Positions 1-7,918 of a stretch of DNA of 10,440 bases are shown one piece after another; positions within the stretch are counted from its first letter, which is position 1; each line of letters starts with the position of its first letter. The notes beneath the pieces were generated by a model. That model did no database searches. It saw nothing but the letters and a program-made list of their open reading frames with translations, and was not told the origin of the DNA. Both the position numbers and the translations under genes were made by a program. The stretch is taken from positions 1 through 10,440 of the forward strand of contig JAHZHV010000032.1 in NCBI GenBank assembly GCA_019420085.1. The letters run 5' to 3'. The stretch comes from Christensenella sp. Its GTDB lineage: Bacteria; Bacillota; Clostridia; Christensenellales; Maliibacteriaceae.

Positions 1-161
1 CTTTTTTCCGGATCCTTTTGAATCTCCAGACACGGCTGCGCAACGCCGGGCGTATAGGCAAGGGACAGATCCTCCCGCGTCTTGACCGGCACTTTGGACA
101 CAATTTCAATCTTCCCCTTCCACTGCGCATGCAGGCGCAGGGATTCCTTTGCATAATCCAT
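1..161 (-). CDS. Malic enzyme, N-terminal fragment
   Basis: The first 53 codons of a gene that runs off the left edge; it has no stop codon within the window. The peptide starts MDYAKESLRLHAQWKGKIEI and continues with VSKVPVKTREDLSLAYTPGV (21-40), the hallmark N-terminus of the bacterial NAD(P)-dependent malic enzyme family (malate to pyruvate plus CO2). Y36 in LAYTPGV is part of the conserved malate-binding and catalytic region. ATG at 161 is preceded by GGAGG at a spacing of about 10. It is co-directional with fumC and 49 bases downstream, and the gap holds no terminator, so the two are very likely one operon feeding fumarate carbon to pyruvate. Cofactor preference (NAD or NADP) needs the missing part. 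Confidence 0.9.
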   Translation of the reverse strand, partial: MDYAKESLRLHAQWKGKIEIVSKVPVKTREDLSLAYTPGVAQPCLEIQKDPEK

Positions 162-210
162 ATTCGTGTATCCTCCAAAACTGTGTTTTTTCTTGATCGC
201 GCGCGTTTTT

Positions 211-1584
<1,374 letters not shown>

Positions 1585-1617
1585 GCCATCCCTCCCGGCT
1601 GGTAAAGTCATAATCCG

Positions 1618-1646
1618 ATTATAAAAGATTGCGCGTTCCAATGCAA
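1618..1646 (-). promoter_or_regulatory. Predicted SigA promoter of fumC
   Basis: Read on the minus strand: TTGCAT (1641-1646), a 17-base spacer, then a perfect TATAAT (1618-1623). The -35 keeps only the TTG of the consensus. Transcription would start near 1611, leaving a leader of about 27 bases before the fumC ATG. The -35 begins about 20 bases after the T-run of the rsfS terminator, so fumC and the malic enzyme form a new transcription unit. I see no obvious operator or catabolite-response element. Confidence 0.75.
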
Positions 1647-1664
1647 CGGCGCTTTTTCCTGCGG

Positions 1665-1708
1665 CAAAAAACGCGGCGCGCGCCCCCCAAAAACGGGACG
1701 CGCGCCGC
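1665..1708 (-). terminator. Strong rho-independent terminator after rsfS
   Basis: On the minus strand, GCGGCGCGCG (1699-1708) pairs perfectly with CGCGCGCCGC (1673-1682). The stem extends by TCCC against GGGG to about 14 bp, around a short T-rich loop, and is followed by GTTTTTT (1666-1672). It starts 44 bases after the rsfS stop. There is no T-run on the plus-strand side, so it acts in one direction only and cleanly separates rsfS from fumC. Confidence 0.93.
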
Positions 1709-1752
1709 ATCAAATGCGTCAGTATGGATGTTGTATGCAGCACGCCGCTTGG

Positions 1753-2130
1753 TTACACGGGAAGATCCTCATGCGAATCGGCGTGAAAGCTGAAATTCTT
1801 TTCCTGCAGCCAGAGGCGTTCCAGATTGTAAAACTGGCGCTCCTCCTGCCGGAAGACATGCACCATCACGTCCCCGTAGTCCAGGACGATCCACTGCCCC
1901 TGGTCATAGCCCTCCTGCCGCGCGGGCAAAAGGTCCTCCTGTTCCTTGCGCATTTCGTACACGGCGTCTGCCAGTGCGCGTGCATGCAGCGCCGTTGCGC
2001 CGCTTGCCACGACAAAGCATTCGGCAAGAATCGTCATGTCGGAAATGTCGATCGCCATGATGTCCATGCCCTTTTTTGCGTCAAGCGTCTCCTTGATGCG
2101 GTTGACTGCAAGTTCAGTTTCCGGTCTCAT
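1753..2130 (-). CDS. rsfS: Ribosomal silencing factor RsfS (YbeB/Iojap)
   Basis: A 125-residue protein of the RsfS/Iojap family. RsfS binds ribosomal protein uL14 on the 50S subunit and blocks joining with the 30S, lowering translation in stationary phase or starvation. Diagnostic segments are DISDMTILAECFVVASG (28-44), GQWIVLDYGDVMVHVF (78-93) and RQFYNLERLW (98-107). The length is normal for the family. AGGAGG lies 8 bases before the ATG, and the ATG overlaps the stop of the nadD-yqeK gene. The order nadD, yqeK, rsfS is conserved widely in Firmicutes, which supports both calls. A strong terminator follows, making this the last gene of its operon. Confidence 0.95.
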   Translation of the reverse strand: MRPETELAVNRIKETLDAKKGMDIMAIDISDMTILAECFVVASGATALHARALADAVYEMRKEQEDLLPARQEGYDQGQWIVLDYGDVMVHVFRQEERQFYNLERLWLQEKNFSFHADSHEDLPV

Positions 2131-3332
2131 CGTTGCTTCCTCCTTTTTACCTCCGCTTCCAGCGCGTTGATTGCCGCGACGGAATCCGGATGCATCTTCT
2201 TTGCATCGCCCTGCAAATAACCCATGGTATGCTTCATTGCTTCCAGCAATGCCTCGTCCAAATCCTCCTGCGCCAGCGCACGCAGTCGCTCCACGCCCGG
2301 GTAGGTGCGGCCCGGCTCGATTAAATCCGCAAGCTTGATGATCTTTTCAAGCCGCGTCATCTGCGCCGCGCCGACGGTATGAATGCGTACCGCGTTCAAA
2401 ATCTCCGGGTCATCGACGCCGTAGCGCGCCCGCGCAATCGCCGCGCCCAGCGGCCCGTGCCACAGTTTTGGCTCGTTTTGCGTGAACGCGTCAAGCTTAA
2501 TATGATAATTCGCCATCCATGCCTGCGCTTCCTTCCCGCGATACGCTTTTGCACAATCGTGCAGCAATGCGGCAAGCCGGACACGCTCCACGTCTTCCCC
2601 ATAGCGCTGCGCCAGCGCCTGCGCCGTCTCGATGACGCCCAGCGTATGATGCCAGCGTGAAAGCGGCAAACTGGCGCGCACCTGGTCGGCAATGCGGTCA
2701 AAGCGGTTCTGACTGCTTGTGGCGTAGAGGTTATGTTCCACGATAAACTGCGCAACGCGCGCGGGCACGTACGATTTCCATGCGCCGCCCGCTTCAATCT
2801 GCCCGCGCAGCTGCGTGGAGGAAATGTCGACGCTCGACTGCGCCGCAAAGGACACCTGCGCACCAAAGCGCGCGCGCAGTTCTTCCGCATGATCGCGTGC
2901 GGCGGCGCAGTCGGTGCCGGCGCGCGGCACGACAAAAAAGCTGCACAGCCCGGCAATCGCTGCAAAGTCCTTCCAGTTTTCAAGCTCCAAAAGCGTATCT
3001 GCGCCGATGATCTGGACAAACTGCGTATCCGGGAATATCTTTGTCAGCTCCCGCATCGTGTCCACCGTATAGGTATAACCGCCGCGCTCGATCTCCAGCG
3101 CACAGACTTCAAAGCCCGCATCGTCGCAGACGGCAAGGCGCGTCATTTCAAGACGCTGCTGCGGCGTCACCTGCCCGACGCTCTTATGCGGCGGCATGCC
3201 GTCAGGCAGAAACCACACGCGTTCCAGCGCAAGCTCCTGCATGGCGATGCGCGCCATCATCAAATGTCCGTTATGAATGGGATGAAACGTCCCGCCAAGA
3301 ATCCCTGTCCTGTGCATCGTCTTTTCTTCCAT
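2127..3332 (-). CDS. nadD: Fused nicotinate-nucleotide adenylyltransferase / YqeK-type Ap4A hydrolase
   Basis: A single 401-residue reading frame joining two enzymes. Residues 1-200 are NadD, which makes deamido-NAD from nicotinate mononucleotide and ATP. They show GGTFHPIHNGHL (13-24) with the HxGH nucleotidyl-transfer motif at 20-23, FLPDGMPPHK (41-50), and ISSTQLR (170-176). Residues about 208-395 are a YqeK-type HD-domain protein, a family with symmetrical diadenosine tetraphosphate hydrolase activity. Its metal ligands are H229 in RWHHT, H258-D259 in LLHDC, H292 in WHGP, H318 in IHTVG and D336 in KLADLIEP. No stop codon or frameshift separates the halves, which are usually two adjacent genes. 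The start at 3332 has GGAG 6 bases before it; ATG at 3317 (MHRTGILGG) gives the more usual NadD N-terminus and is possible. The stop overlaps the rsfS start (ATGA). Confidence 0.92.
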   Translation of the reverse strand: MEEKTMHRTGILGGTFHPIHNGHLMMARIAMQELALERVWFLPDGMPPHKSVGQVTPQQRLEMTRLAVCDDAGFEVCALEIERGGYTYTVDTMRELTKIFPDTQFVQIIGADTLLELENWKDFAAIAGLCSFFVVPRAGTDCAAARDHAEELRARFGAQVSFAAQSSVDISSTQLRGQIEAGGAWKSYVPARVAQFIVEHNLYATSSQNRFDRIADQVRASLPLSRWHHTLGVIETAQALAQRYGEDVERVRLAALLHDCAKAYRGKEAQAWMANYHIKLDAFTQNEPKLWHGPLGAAIARARYGVDDPEILNAVRIHTVGAAQMTRLEKIIKLADLIEPGRTYPGVERLRALAQEDLDEALLEAMKHTMGYLQGDAKKMHPDSVAAINALEAEVKRRKQR

Positions 3333-3360
3333 ATTCCTCTCCGACGCGCTGCACGCGTGT

Positions 3361-4416
3361 TTAATACTGTTCCCAAAGAAGCGTCCTGCACGGCGGATAG
3401 CTCGCGCAAAACGCGGTCAAAATGCACTGCGGCAGCTGCGCCGCCGCGGATTGCACGCCCATCAGCGCAAGGAAAAGGACGCCGGCATCCACCACCGGCA
3501 GGTCTTCTTCCCGCGCAGGCGGCGTATCCAGCTTCACCGGCGTCCGCGGCCCGCCCGACCAGCAAAGGCATGTGATTTCGTCCGCAGCATCCCGCACGCG
3601 CAGACAAAACGCGCCCGGCGCCGCCATCGGCACGCGTGCAACGAGCGCACGAATGGCAAGCGGGCAGTACATCGCGCCGTGCCGCGTATCCGGCCCGGGG
3701 CCCTCCGCCGCTTCGGCATAGGACACGGGCGCGTCAAAATGCGCGCAAAGCGCCGCAAAAAGCGCCTGCCTGCTTTGGCAATCGCGCGCCATATACTCCC
3801 AGACGCGCACGAGGCCGTCCTCCCGTTTTGCGATGGCATAGGCGCGCTGCCCCAGGCAGTACACGCGCGCGTCCTCCAGCGCCGCGTCGCGCAGGCGAAA
3901 CGCCCAGTCCTGCGCGCTGCGCACGACGATGCCGCTGTATTGCGGCAGCGCCGCCTGATAAATTCCGGCGGCAACGGACGCATCCGTCATCTCTTCAAGC
4001 GGCTGTGCTGCGCCGCAGTGCACGATGCAATCGCGGTAAAACGTGCCCGTGCGGTAGCCGAACGGTTCGTAGAACGATTCCCGAAACGGGTCCAGCACCG
4101 CAAGTTCGAAGCCGTCTTTTAAAAGCGACGCCGCCGCATGGCGCAGGAGACGTCCCGCAAAGCCGCGTCGGCGCATATCCGGACGCGTCGCCACGCCGGC
4201 GATCATCGCCGCGGGAATCTTCGCGCCGCGCACATACACGCAAAGCGGCGTCACATGCAGTCCCGCGCACGCGGTATCGTCCAAAGTGAGCATCCGCGCG
4301 CGCGCCTGATCGCTGCGCATCGTCCAGTACGCCGAAAAGAACGCGTCCGTATCCTCCGCAAAGCCCGCACGCCACAGCTGCCGCGCCGCCTGCGGCGTCA
4401 TGGGCACGATCTTCAT
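3361..4416 (-). CDS. GNAT family N-acetyltransferase, Eis-like
   Basis: A 351-residue protein with the layout of Eis-type acetyltransferases: an N-terminal GNAT domain, a second GNAT-like half, and a C-terminal SCP2-like region. The acetyl-CoA pyrophosphate loop is RRRGFAGRLL (82-91), preceded by the strand IPAAMIAGVATRPD. FYEPFGY (115-121) matches the conserved block whose tyrosine is catalytic in Eis. The chain ends at Y351; in mycobacterial Eis the C-terminal carboxylate takes part in catalysis, so an exact C-terminus may matter here too. It is shorter than the usual length of about 400. ATG at 4416 overlaps the stop of the DUF2156 gene and has no ribosome binding site of its own, so translation depends on coupling. 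The substrate (amine, peptide or antibiotic) cannot be told from sequence. Confidence 0.82.
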   Translation of the reverse strand: MKIVPMTPQAARQLWRAGFAEDTDAFFSAYWTMRSDQARARMLTLDDTACAGLHVTPLCVYVRGAKIPAAMIAGVATRPDMRRRGFAGRLLRHAAASLLKDGFELAVLDPFRESFYEPFGYRTGTFYRDCIVHCGAAQPLEEMTDASVAAGIYQAALPQYSGIVVRSAQDWAFRLRDAALEDARVYCLGQRAYAIAKREDGLVRVWEYMARDCQSRQALFAALCAHFDAPVSYAEAAEGPGPDTRHGAMYCPLAIRALVARVPMAAPGAFCLRVRDAADEITCLCWSGGPRTPVKLDTPPAREEDLPVVDAGVLFLALMGVQSAAAQLPQCILTAFCASYPPCRTLLWEQY

Positions 4417-5324
4417 ACGCGCTGGCGCACGATGAACTTGCGCACCATCCGGCAGGGATGGTACGACTCCTTGGCGCGCCGCAGTCCGGGAATGCCCATG
4501 TCCTCTTCTCTGTTCAAATAGCGCACGTCGCAAAAGACGTTTTCGGCCGTCTGCTGGTTGATCATCGCGTACAGCCCGGGATAATCCGTATTCGCCTTTT
4601 CAATGTGGATGATCGCCATATCGCACTTGCGCCGCTCGCCCAGAGAAAATGCCTCCACGCGCCCGTCAATCGTCAGTGCGCCGCCGTCAAATTCCAGCGC
4701 GCGCCAGTTGTCAAGCGCCAGGCGTACGGCGACCTTTTCATCCTCCAGGGAAGGATCAAAGCTTTCCGCCTGCCGCTTGTCATACCAGAGCATATAGCTT
4801 GCAAAGCAAGGCTCCACCAGCGCGTCGCACATGCGCACGTACTGCGTCTGTACGGTCGCGCGCAGTTTATTGATGTGATTGCGCTTGGCATGATACCGGC
4901 TCCCCGAAAGCGCGATCAGATCGGCCGTATTGTAAACGTAATCAAAATTATTGCGATCCTCTTCAATCAGGAAATCCTGTTCGCAGCGTGCATGGCGCAT
5001 ATGCGCCACAATCCGCTCGGTCACGCCGTACATCAAAAAGGGCTGTCCCTCCTGATAGGACGCCGCGATGCAGTGGTTCATGCCAATGTCGATGCGCGAC
5101 GGCTCCTTCAGAATCGGCGGGAAGAAAAACCGCTCGCCGGTGGGCTGCCTGCCCCGCAGAAGGAGAATGTCGTCCGGCGTGATGCAAAACTCAATATGCC
5201 AGCTGTCCTTCCATAAAAACATGTTGCCGAAGCAAAGCTCGGAGTTATCGTACTCCTCCGCCAGAAAGTACGCGTCCAGCGCCGGTTTATCGGCAAGCGC
5301 GATCGGTCGAAATGAATACTGCAT
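4413..5324 (-). CDS. DUF2156 / LPG synthase C-terminal domain protein (soluble GNAT-fold)
   Basis: A 303-residue protein of the DUF2156 family, related to the cytosolic catalytic part of MprF lysyl-phosphatidylglycerol synthase. Recognisable blocks are the N-terminal FRPIALADKPAL and DNSELCFGNMFLWKD (26-40), the central NTADLIALSGSRYHAKRNHI (132-151), and the C-terminal NREEDMGIPGLRRAKESYHP (271-290). The fold is a GNAT-like duplication. No membrane helices are present, unlike full MprF, so the substrate is unknown and aminoacylation of lipid should not be assumed. ATG at 5324 is chosen over an upstream in-frame ATG because AAAGAGG lies 6 bases before it and the family similarity starts there. 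About 100 bases separate it from the lipoprotein gene upstream. Its stop codon overlaps the start of the following acetyltransferase (ATGA), so the two are made together. Confidence 0.82.
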   Translation of the reverse strand: MQYSFRPIALADKPALDAYFLAEEYDNSELCFGNMFLWKDSWHIEFCITPDDILLLRGRQPTGERFFFPPILKEPSRIDIGMNHCIAASYQEGQPFLMYGVTERIVAHMRHARCEQDFLIEEDRNNFDYVYNTADLIALSGSRYHAKRNHINKLRATVQTQYVRMCDALVEPCFASYMLWYDKRQAESFDPSLEDEKVAVRLALDNWRALEFDGGALTIDGRVEAFSLGERRKCDMAIIHIEKANTDYPGLYAMINQQTAENVFCDVRYLNREEDMGIPGLRRAKESYHPCRMVRKFIVRQRV

Positions 5325-5425
5325 ACATACCTCTTTCCAATGATAAAAATTGCTCGATTCCCGTGCGGCGCATGCGATGCCGGAAAATGCACAATCCAAC
5401 ACGCCGCGGAATATTCATCTTAAAT

Positions 5426-6853
5426 TCAATAAACCAGCCCCACATTGGGCATCAGCGGGTTCTCCAGCGAAACCGCGCCGCCGGAGGCAATGCTCTGCCC
5501 GTCTGCAAGGAAGCGCACGCGCGTAATGCCCTGCAGCCCGCAAAGGGAATTGACGATTGCGTAAACGCATGTGTACTGTTCATCCTGCTCCAGCGCAAAC
5601 AGTTCCTCAATCGCCGCGCTTCGCATATTGATCGTCAAAAGACCGTTTTGAATGCGCAGGCTGACGATATCGTCTTCCGTCCACGAGACGGGAAGCGGTG
5701 CGGCGTCCTGCTGTTCGCTTTGCGCAGGCCCGGCCAGAAGCTGCAAAAGCACGTCTCTTGCACGGCCGACGCTGGACTGATCGACAATGCGCTGCACCTC
5801 GACCAGCGCTTCCCCCGTCAGACTCGGAAAATACAGCTGCATCGTCTCGCCCACCAGATCGCGGAACATCGACGCCTCCAGATAGTTGCCCTTTCCGCCC
5901 ACATAGCGGTTAATCGTCACCGAATCCATCTGGACAGACACATAATCCACCTGGGGCAGATTGCTGGTCAGGCTCAGCACAATCGCACCTACGCGCAGCA
6001 TGCGCCGCCCGTACGTCCCGCTCCAGAAATCTTCGTCATCGGACAAATTGACCGTCAAAAGCGTGGAACCGTCGCTGCGCGTGCTCATCTTTGGCGTCTC
6101 CAAAAGCGTCAGTTCCCGCTGGGAAACCGGCTCGCAGCGTACCGTATCCACCGGGCCCTTGAGCAGCTCCATCATCACCGTCTGCGCCATGTCGTCCGTG
6201 TCGTTGACCGTGCGCACCTCCGGCAAAAGATAGCTGTTGGTGCTGTCCTGAAAGTACAGCGTGATTTTTCGCTCGTTGACACCGTTGCGCAATGCGTCTT
6301 CAATCTGTGCGATTTTTTCATCCAGCGTGCCGATGAACATCCCCTCCGCGCCGGATGCATAACCCATGACGGTCACTTCCTTTTCGTCGCACATCAGCGT
6401 CACATATTCCACGCCGGGGATCGACGTCAGCGTATTGATAATCGATATCTTGGCAAGCAGAAGCTGCCGGTCATTCAGCGTCAGAAGCTCGGAGGAAAGA
6501 TGCACCGTTACAAGATTGGAGGACTGTTCCGTCATGACAAGGCGCACCCCGTCGGGGATAATCGCATACAGATCGTCGTCCTGCGGACCGTCAAGAAGCG
6601 CCTCCATCGCCACATCCACAAGCGAAGATACAGAGGAGACATTCACGCGCCTGCTTTCTGCGTACAGCTGCTCAGGTTCGTTGACGCTTGGAAAATACAG
6701 AACAACCGTCTCGGAGCTGTATACCGGCGCATCCCGTTCCAGCTCCAGCAGCGCGTCCGCCTCCGGTTCCGCCTGCTCCTGCGGCGCACAGCCAAAGGCG
6801 CACGAAAGAATGACAACAAACAACATCAAAAGCGCTGTCCATCTTTGCTTCAT
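5426..6853 (-). CDS. Predicted lipoprotein with three tandem GerMN domains
   Basis: A 475-residue exported protein. The signal peptide covers about residues 1-21; lipidation is likely at C22 (AFGC followed by APQEQAEP), or possibly C18 (ILSC). The mature part is three repeats of the GerMN fold, at about 48-164, 196-316 and 337-457. Each opens with a LYF strand (VVLYFPS, ITLYFQD, MQLYFPS). Each then has an LLxGP turn (LLDGP 86-90, LLKGP 230-234, LLAGP 372-376) and a helix-strand closing unit (SIINTLTSIPGVEYVTLM, AIVLSLTSNLPQVDYVSVQM, AIVNSLCGLQGITRVRFL). B. subtilis GerM has two such domains, so three is above the usual number. The gene sits 42 bases after the other GerMN lipoprotein, with AAGGAGGG about 12 bases before its ATG, a rather long spacing. 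No catalytic residues are evident; a binding or scaffold role at the envelope is inferred. Confidence 0.85.
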   Translation of the reverse strand: MKQRWTALLMLFVVILSCAFGCAPQEQAEPEADALLELERDAPVYSSETVVLYFPSVNEPEQLYAESRRVNVSSVSSLVDVAMEALLDGPQDDDLYAIIPDGVRLVMTEQSSNLVTVHLSSELLTLNDRQLLLAKISIINTLTSIPGVEYVTLMCDEKEVTVMGYASGAEGMFIGTLDEKIAQIEDALRNGVNERKITLYFQDSTNSYLLPEVRTVNDTDDMAQTVMMELLKGPVDTVRCEPVSQRELTLLETPKMSTRSDGSTLLTVNLSDDEDFWSGTYGRRMLRVGAIVLSLTSNLPQVDYVSVQMDSVTINRYVGGKGNYLEASMFRDLVGETMQLYFPSLTGEALVEVQRIVDQSSVGRARDVLLQLLAGPAQSEQQDAAPLPVSWTEDDIVSLRIQNGLLTINMRSAAIEELFALEQDEQYTCVYAIVNSLCGLQGITRVRFLADGQSIASGGAVSLENPLMPNVGLVY

Positions 6854-6895
6854 GAAAACCGAACACCCTCCTTCCCTGCAAAATCAGCAATCCGT

Positions 6896-7918
6896 TCAGT
6901 TGCCCTGCGGCGACGCATCCGGAAGGAGTCTGCAAAGCGAGTCGTAATCAATCTTCCAGACGCCGCTTTCGCATTCCAGTGTAATCGCCATCCCCGTATG
7001 CTCCAACGTCGAGCCAAGGGAAATATTGAACTTTGCATTGACATAAACCGTCGCCGTCGTGCCGTCGTAACCCGGCACGTATTCCAGTACCTCGTAGGAT
7101 TCCAGCGTCCATTCCACGCCCGTAAAGGTATCAATCCAGTCCGCATATGCCGGTTTTTCCGCCGTGCGGCTGTCCGCAATGTAGGTATACAGCCGCTGCG
7201 TATTCTTATCCTGCATCAGACGGAACACAAGGTTGGACACCGTCTGCAGGCTTGCGTTGCTGGCATACTGACGGCTGATCGTCTCCAGCAGCTCATCGGG
7301 ATTATTCCCCGTGGGGGCAAGGCCGATATCCTGCCGCCTGATGCGGCGTCCAAGGCCGTCGCCCTGCGTGTCGACCAGAACCTGCACCTGATAGATGCCG
7401 TCAACGGCGGTCACCGTATTGACAATTGCCAGGATCGCCATGCGCCGCTGCGTGCGCACGGCGACACTTAATTCCGCATCCTCCTGCCAGTTTTCCGGCA
7501 GCTCGTTGACCGGTTCCAGAAACGCGGCGTTAAACGTGATAAACAGGCAGTTGCCGTTTAAGGACGTATTGATAATCTGCGTATCGGCATTGACAAGGGG
7601 ATTTAACTGCGGATACGCTTCCGAGGGGCCCTGCAGCAGCTCATCCAGCAGCGCGTTTTCCAGCCGCTCATTGGCCGAATACGTCACCGTGCGCTCCTCT
7701 CGGCCCAGCATCGAATCCTCCGAGTACGGAAAATACAGCGACGCCGTGCAGGTATACACCTGCCCCGCAGCGCCGTCAGAAGGACTGATGATCTGCGGCG
7801 CGGCGTCCTGCGCGCCGGCAAGCTCGCTTTGCATTTCTTCTATCACCCGTCCGCGATATCCGCAGGCGCATTGCAACAGCATCAGCGCCGCCACAAAATA
7901 TGCAACGATCCTTTTCAT
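6896..7918 (-). CDS. Predicted lipoprotein with one GerMN domain and a C-terminal NTF2-like region
   Basis: A 340-residue exported protein. The N-terminus is a signal peptide (MKR, then a hydrophobic stretch ending LMLLQCACG). C19 is the likely lipidated cysteine, although Q16 at -3 makes the lipobox non-ideal. Residues 57-190 match the GerMN pattern: a LYFP strand (61-64), DELLQGP (92-98), ITFNAAF (127-133) and AIVNTVTAVDGIYQVQVLVD (164-183). Residues about 222-332 (TVSNLVFRLM through SGVWKIDYDSL) look like an NTF2/SnoaL-type fold; this is inferred from pattern only. GerMN domains occur in the sporulation protein GerM and in the actinobacterial lipoprotein LpqB. AAGGAGGTG lies 6-7 bases before the ATG, a strong site, and the ATG overlaps the kinase stop. 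A role as an accessory or sensor component for the adjacent kinase on the outer face of the membrane is likely but inferred. Confidence 0.85.
   Translation of the reverse strand: MKRIVAYFVAALMLLQCACGYRGRVIEEMQSELAGAQDAAPQIISPSDGAAGQVYTCTASLYFPYSEDSMLGREERTVTYSANERLENALLDELLQGPSEAYPQLNPLVNADTQIINTSLNGNCLFITFNAAFLEPVNELPENWQEDAELSVAVRTQRRMAILAIVNTVTAVDGIYQVQVLVDTQGDGLGRRIRRQDIGLAPTGNNPDELLETISRQYASNASLQTVSNLVFRLMQDKNTQRLYTYIADSRTAEKPAYADWIDTFTGVEWTLESYEVLEYVPGYDGTTATVYVNAKFNISLGSTLEHTGMAITLECESGVWKIDYDSLCRLLPDASPQGN

Noticed and set aside
1585..1743. N-terminal extension of fumC up to an ATG at 1743.
   Set aside because: It would run through the rsfS terminator and the predicted fumC promoter. 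The added residues match nothing in the family, and ATG at 1584 has a good ribosome binding site.
3333..3360. Short hairpin (ACGCG with CGCGT) between the acetyltransferase gene and nadD.
   Set aside because: It is only a 5-bp stem with no T-run, and the gap is 28 bases. This is likely chance in GC-rich sequence.
4413..5324. Calling the DUF2156 gene mprF or a lysyl-phosphatidylglycerol synthase.
   Set aside because: Only the catalytic-like domain is present and there are no membrane helices, so lipid aminoacylation is not supported.
5325..5425. Possible terminator or promoter between the second lipoprotein gene and the DUF2156 gene.
   Set aside because: There is a TTTTTA run and a TATCAT that resembles a -10, but pairing upstream of the T-run is short and interrupted, and no -35 lies at the right distance. 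I do not call either.
5312..7471. A 719-codon open frame on the plus strand opposite the two lipoprotein genes.
   Set aside because: Its product is rich in Arg, His and Gln and has no recognisable domain. It crosses two minus-strand genes with clear signal peptides, repeats and ribosome binding sites. It is a shadow of high GC coding sequence.
5426..7918. GerMN domains as evidence of a spore germination locus.
   Set aside because: GerMN is found in non-spore lipoproteins such as LpqB, and no other sporulation or germination gene is present here.
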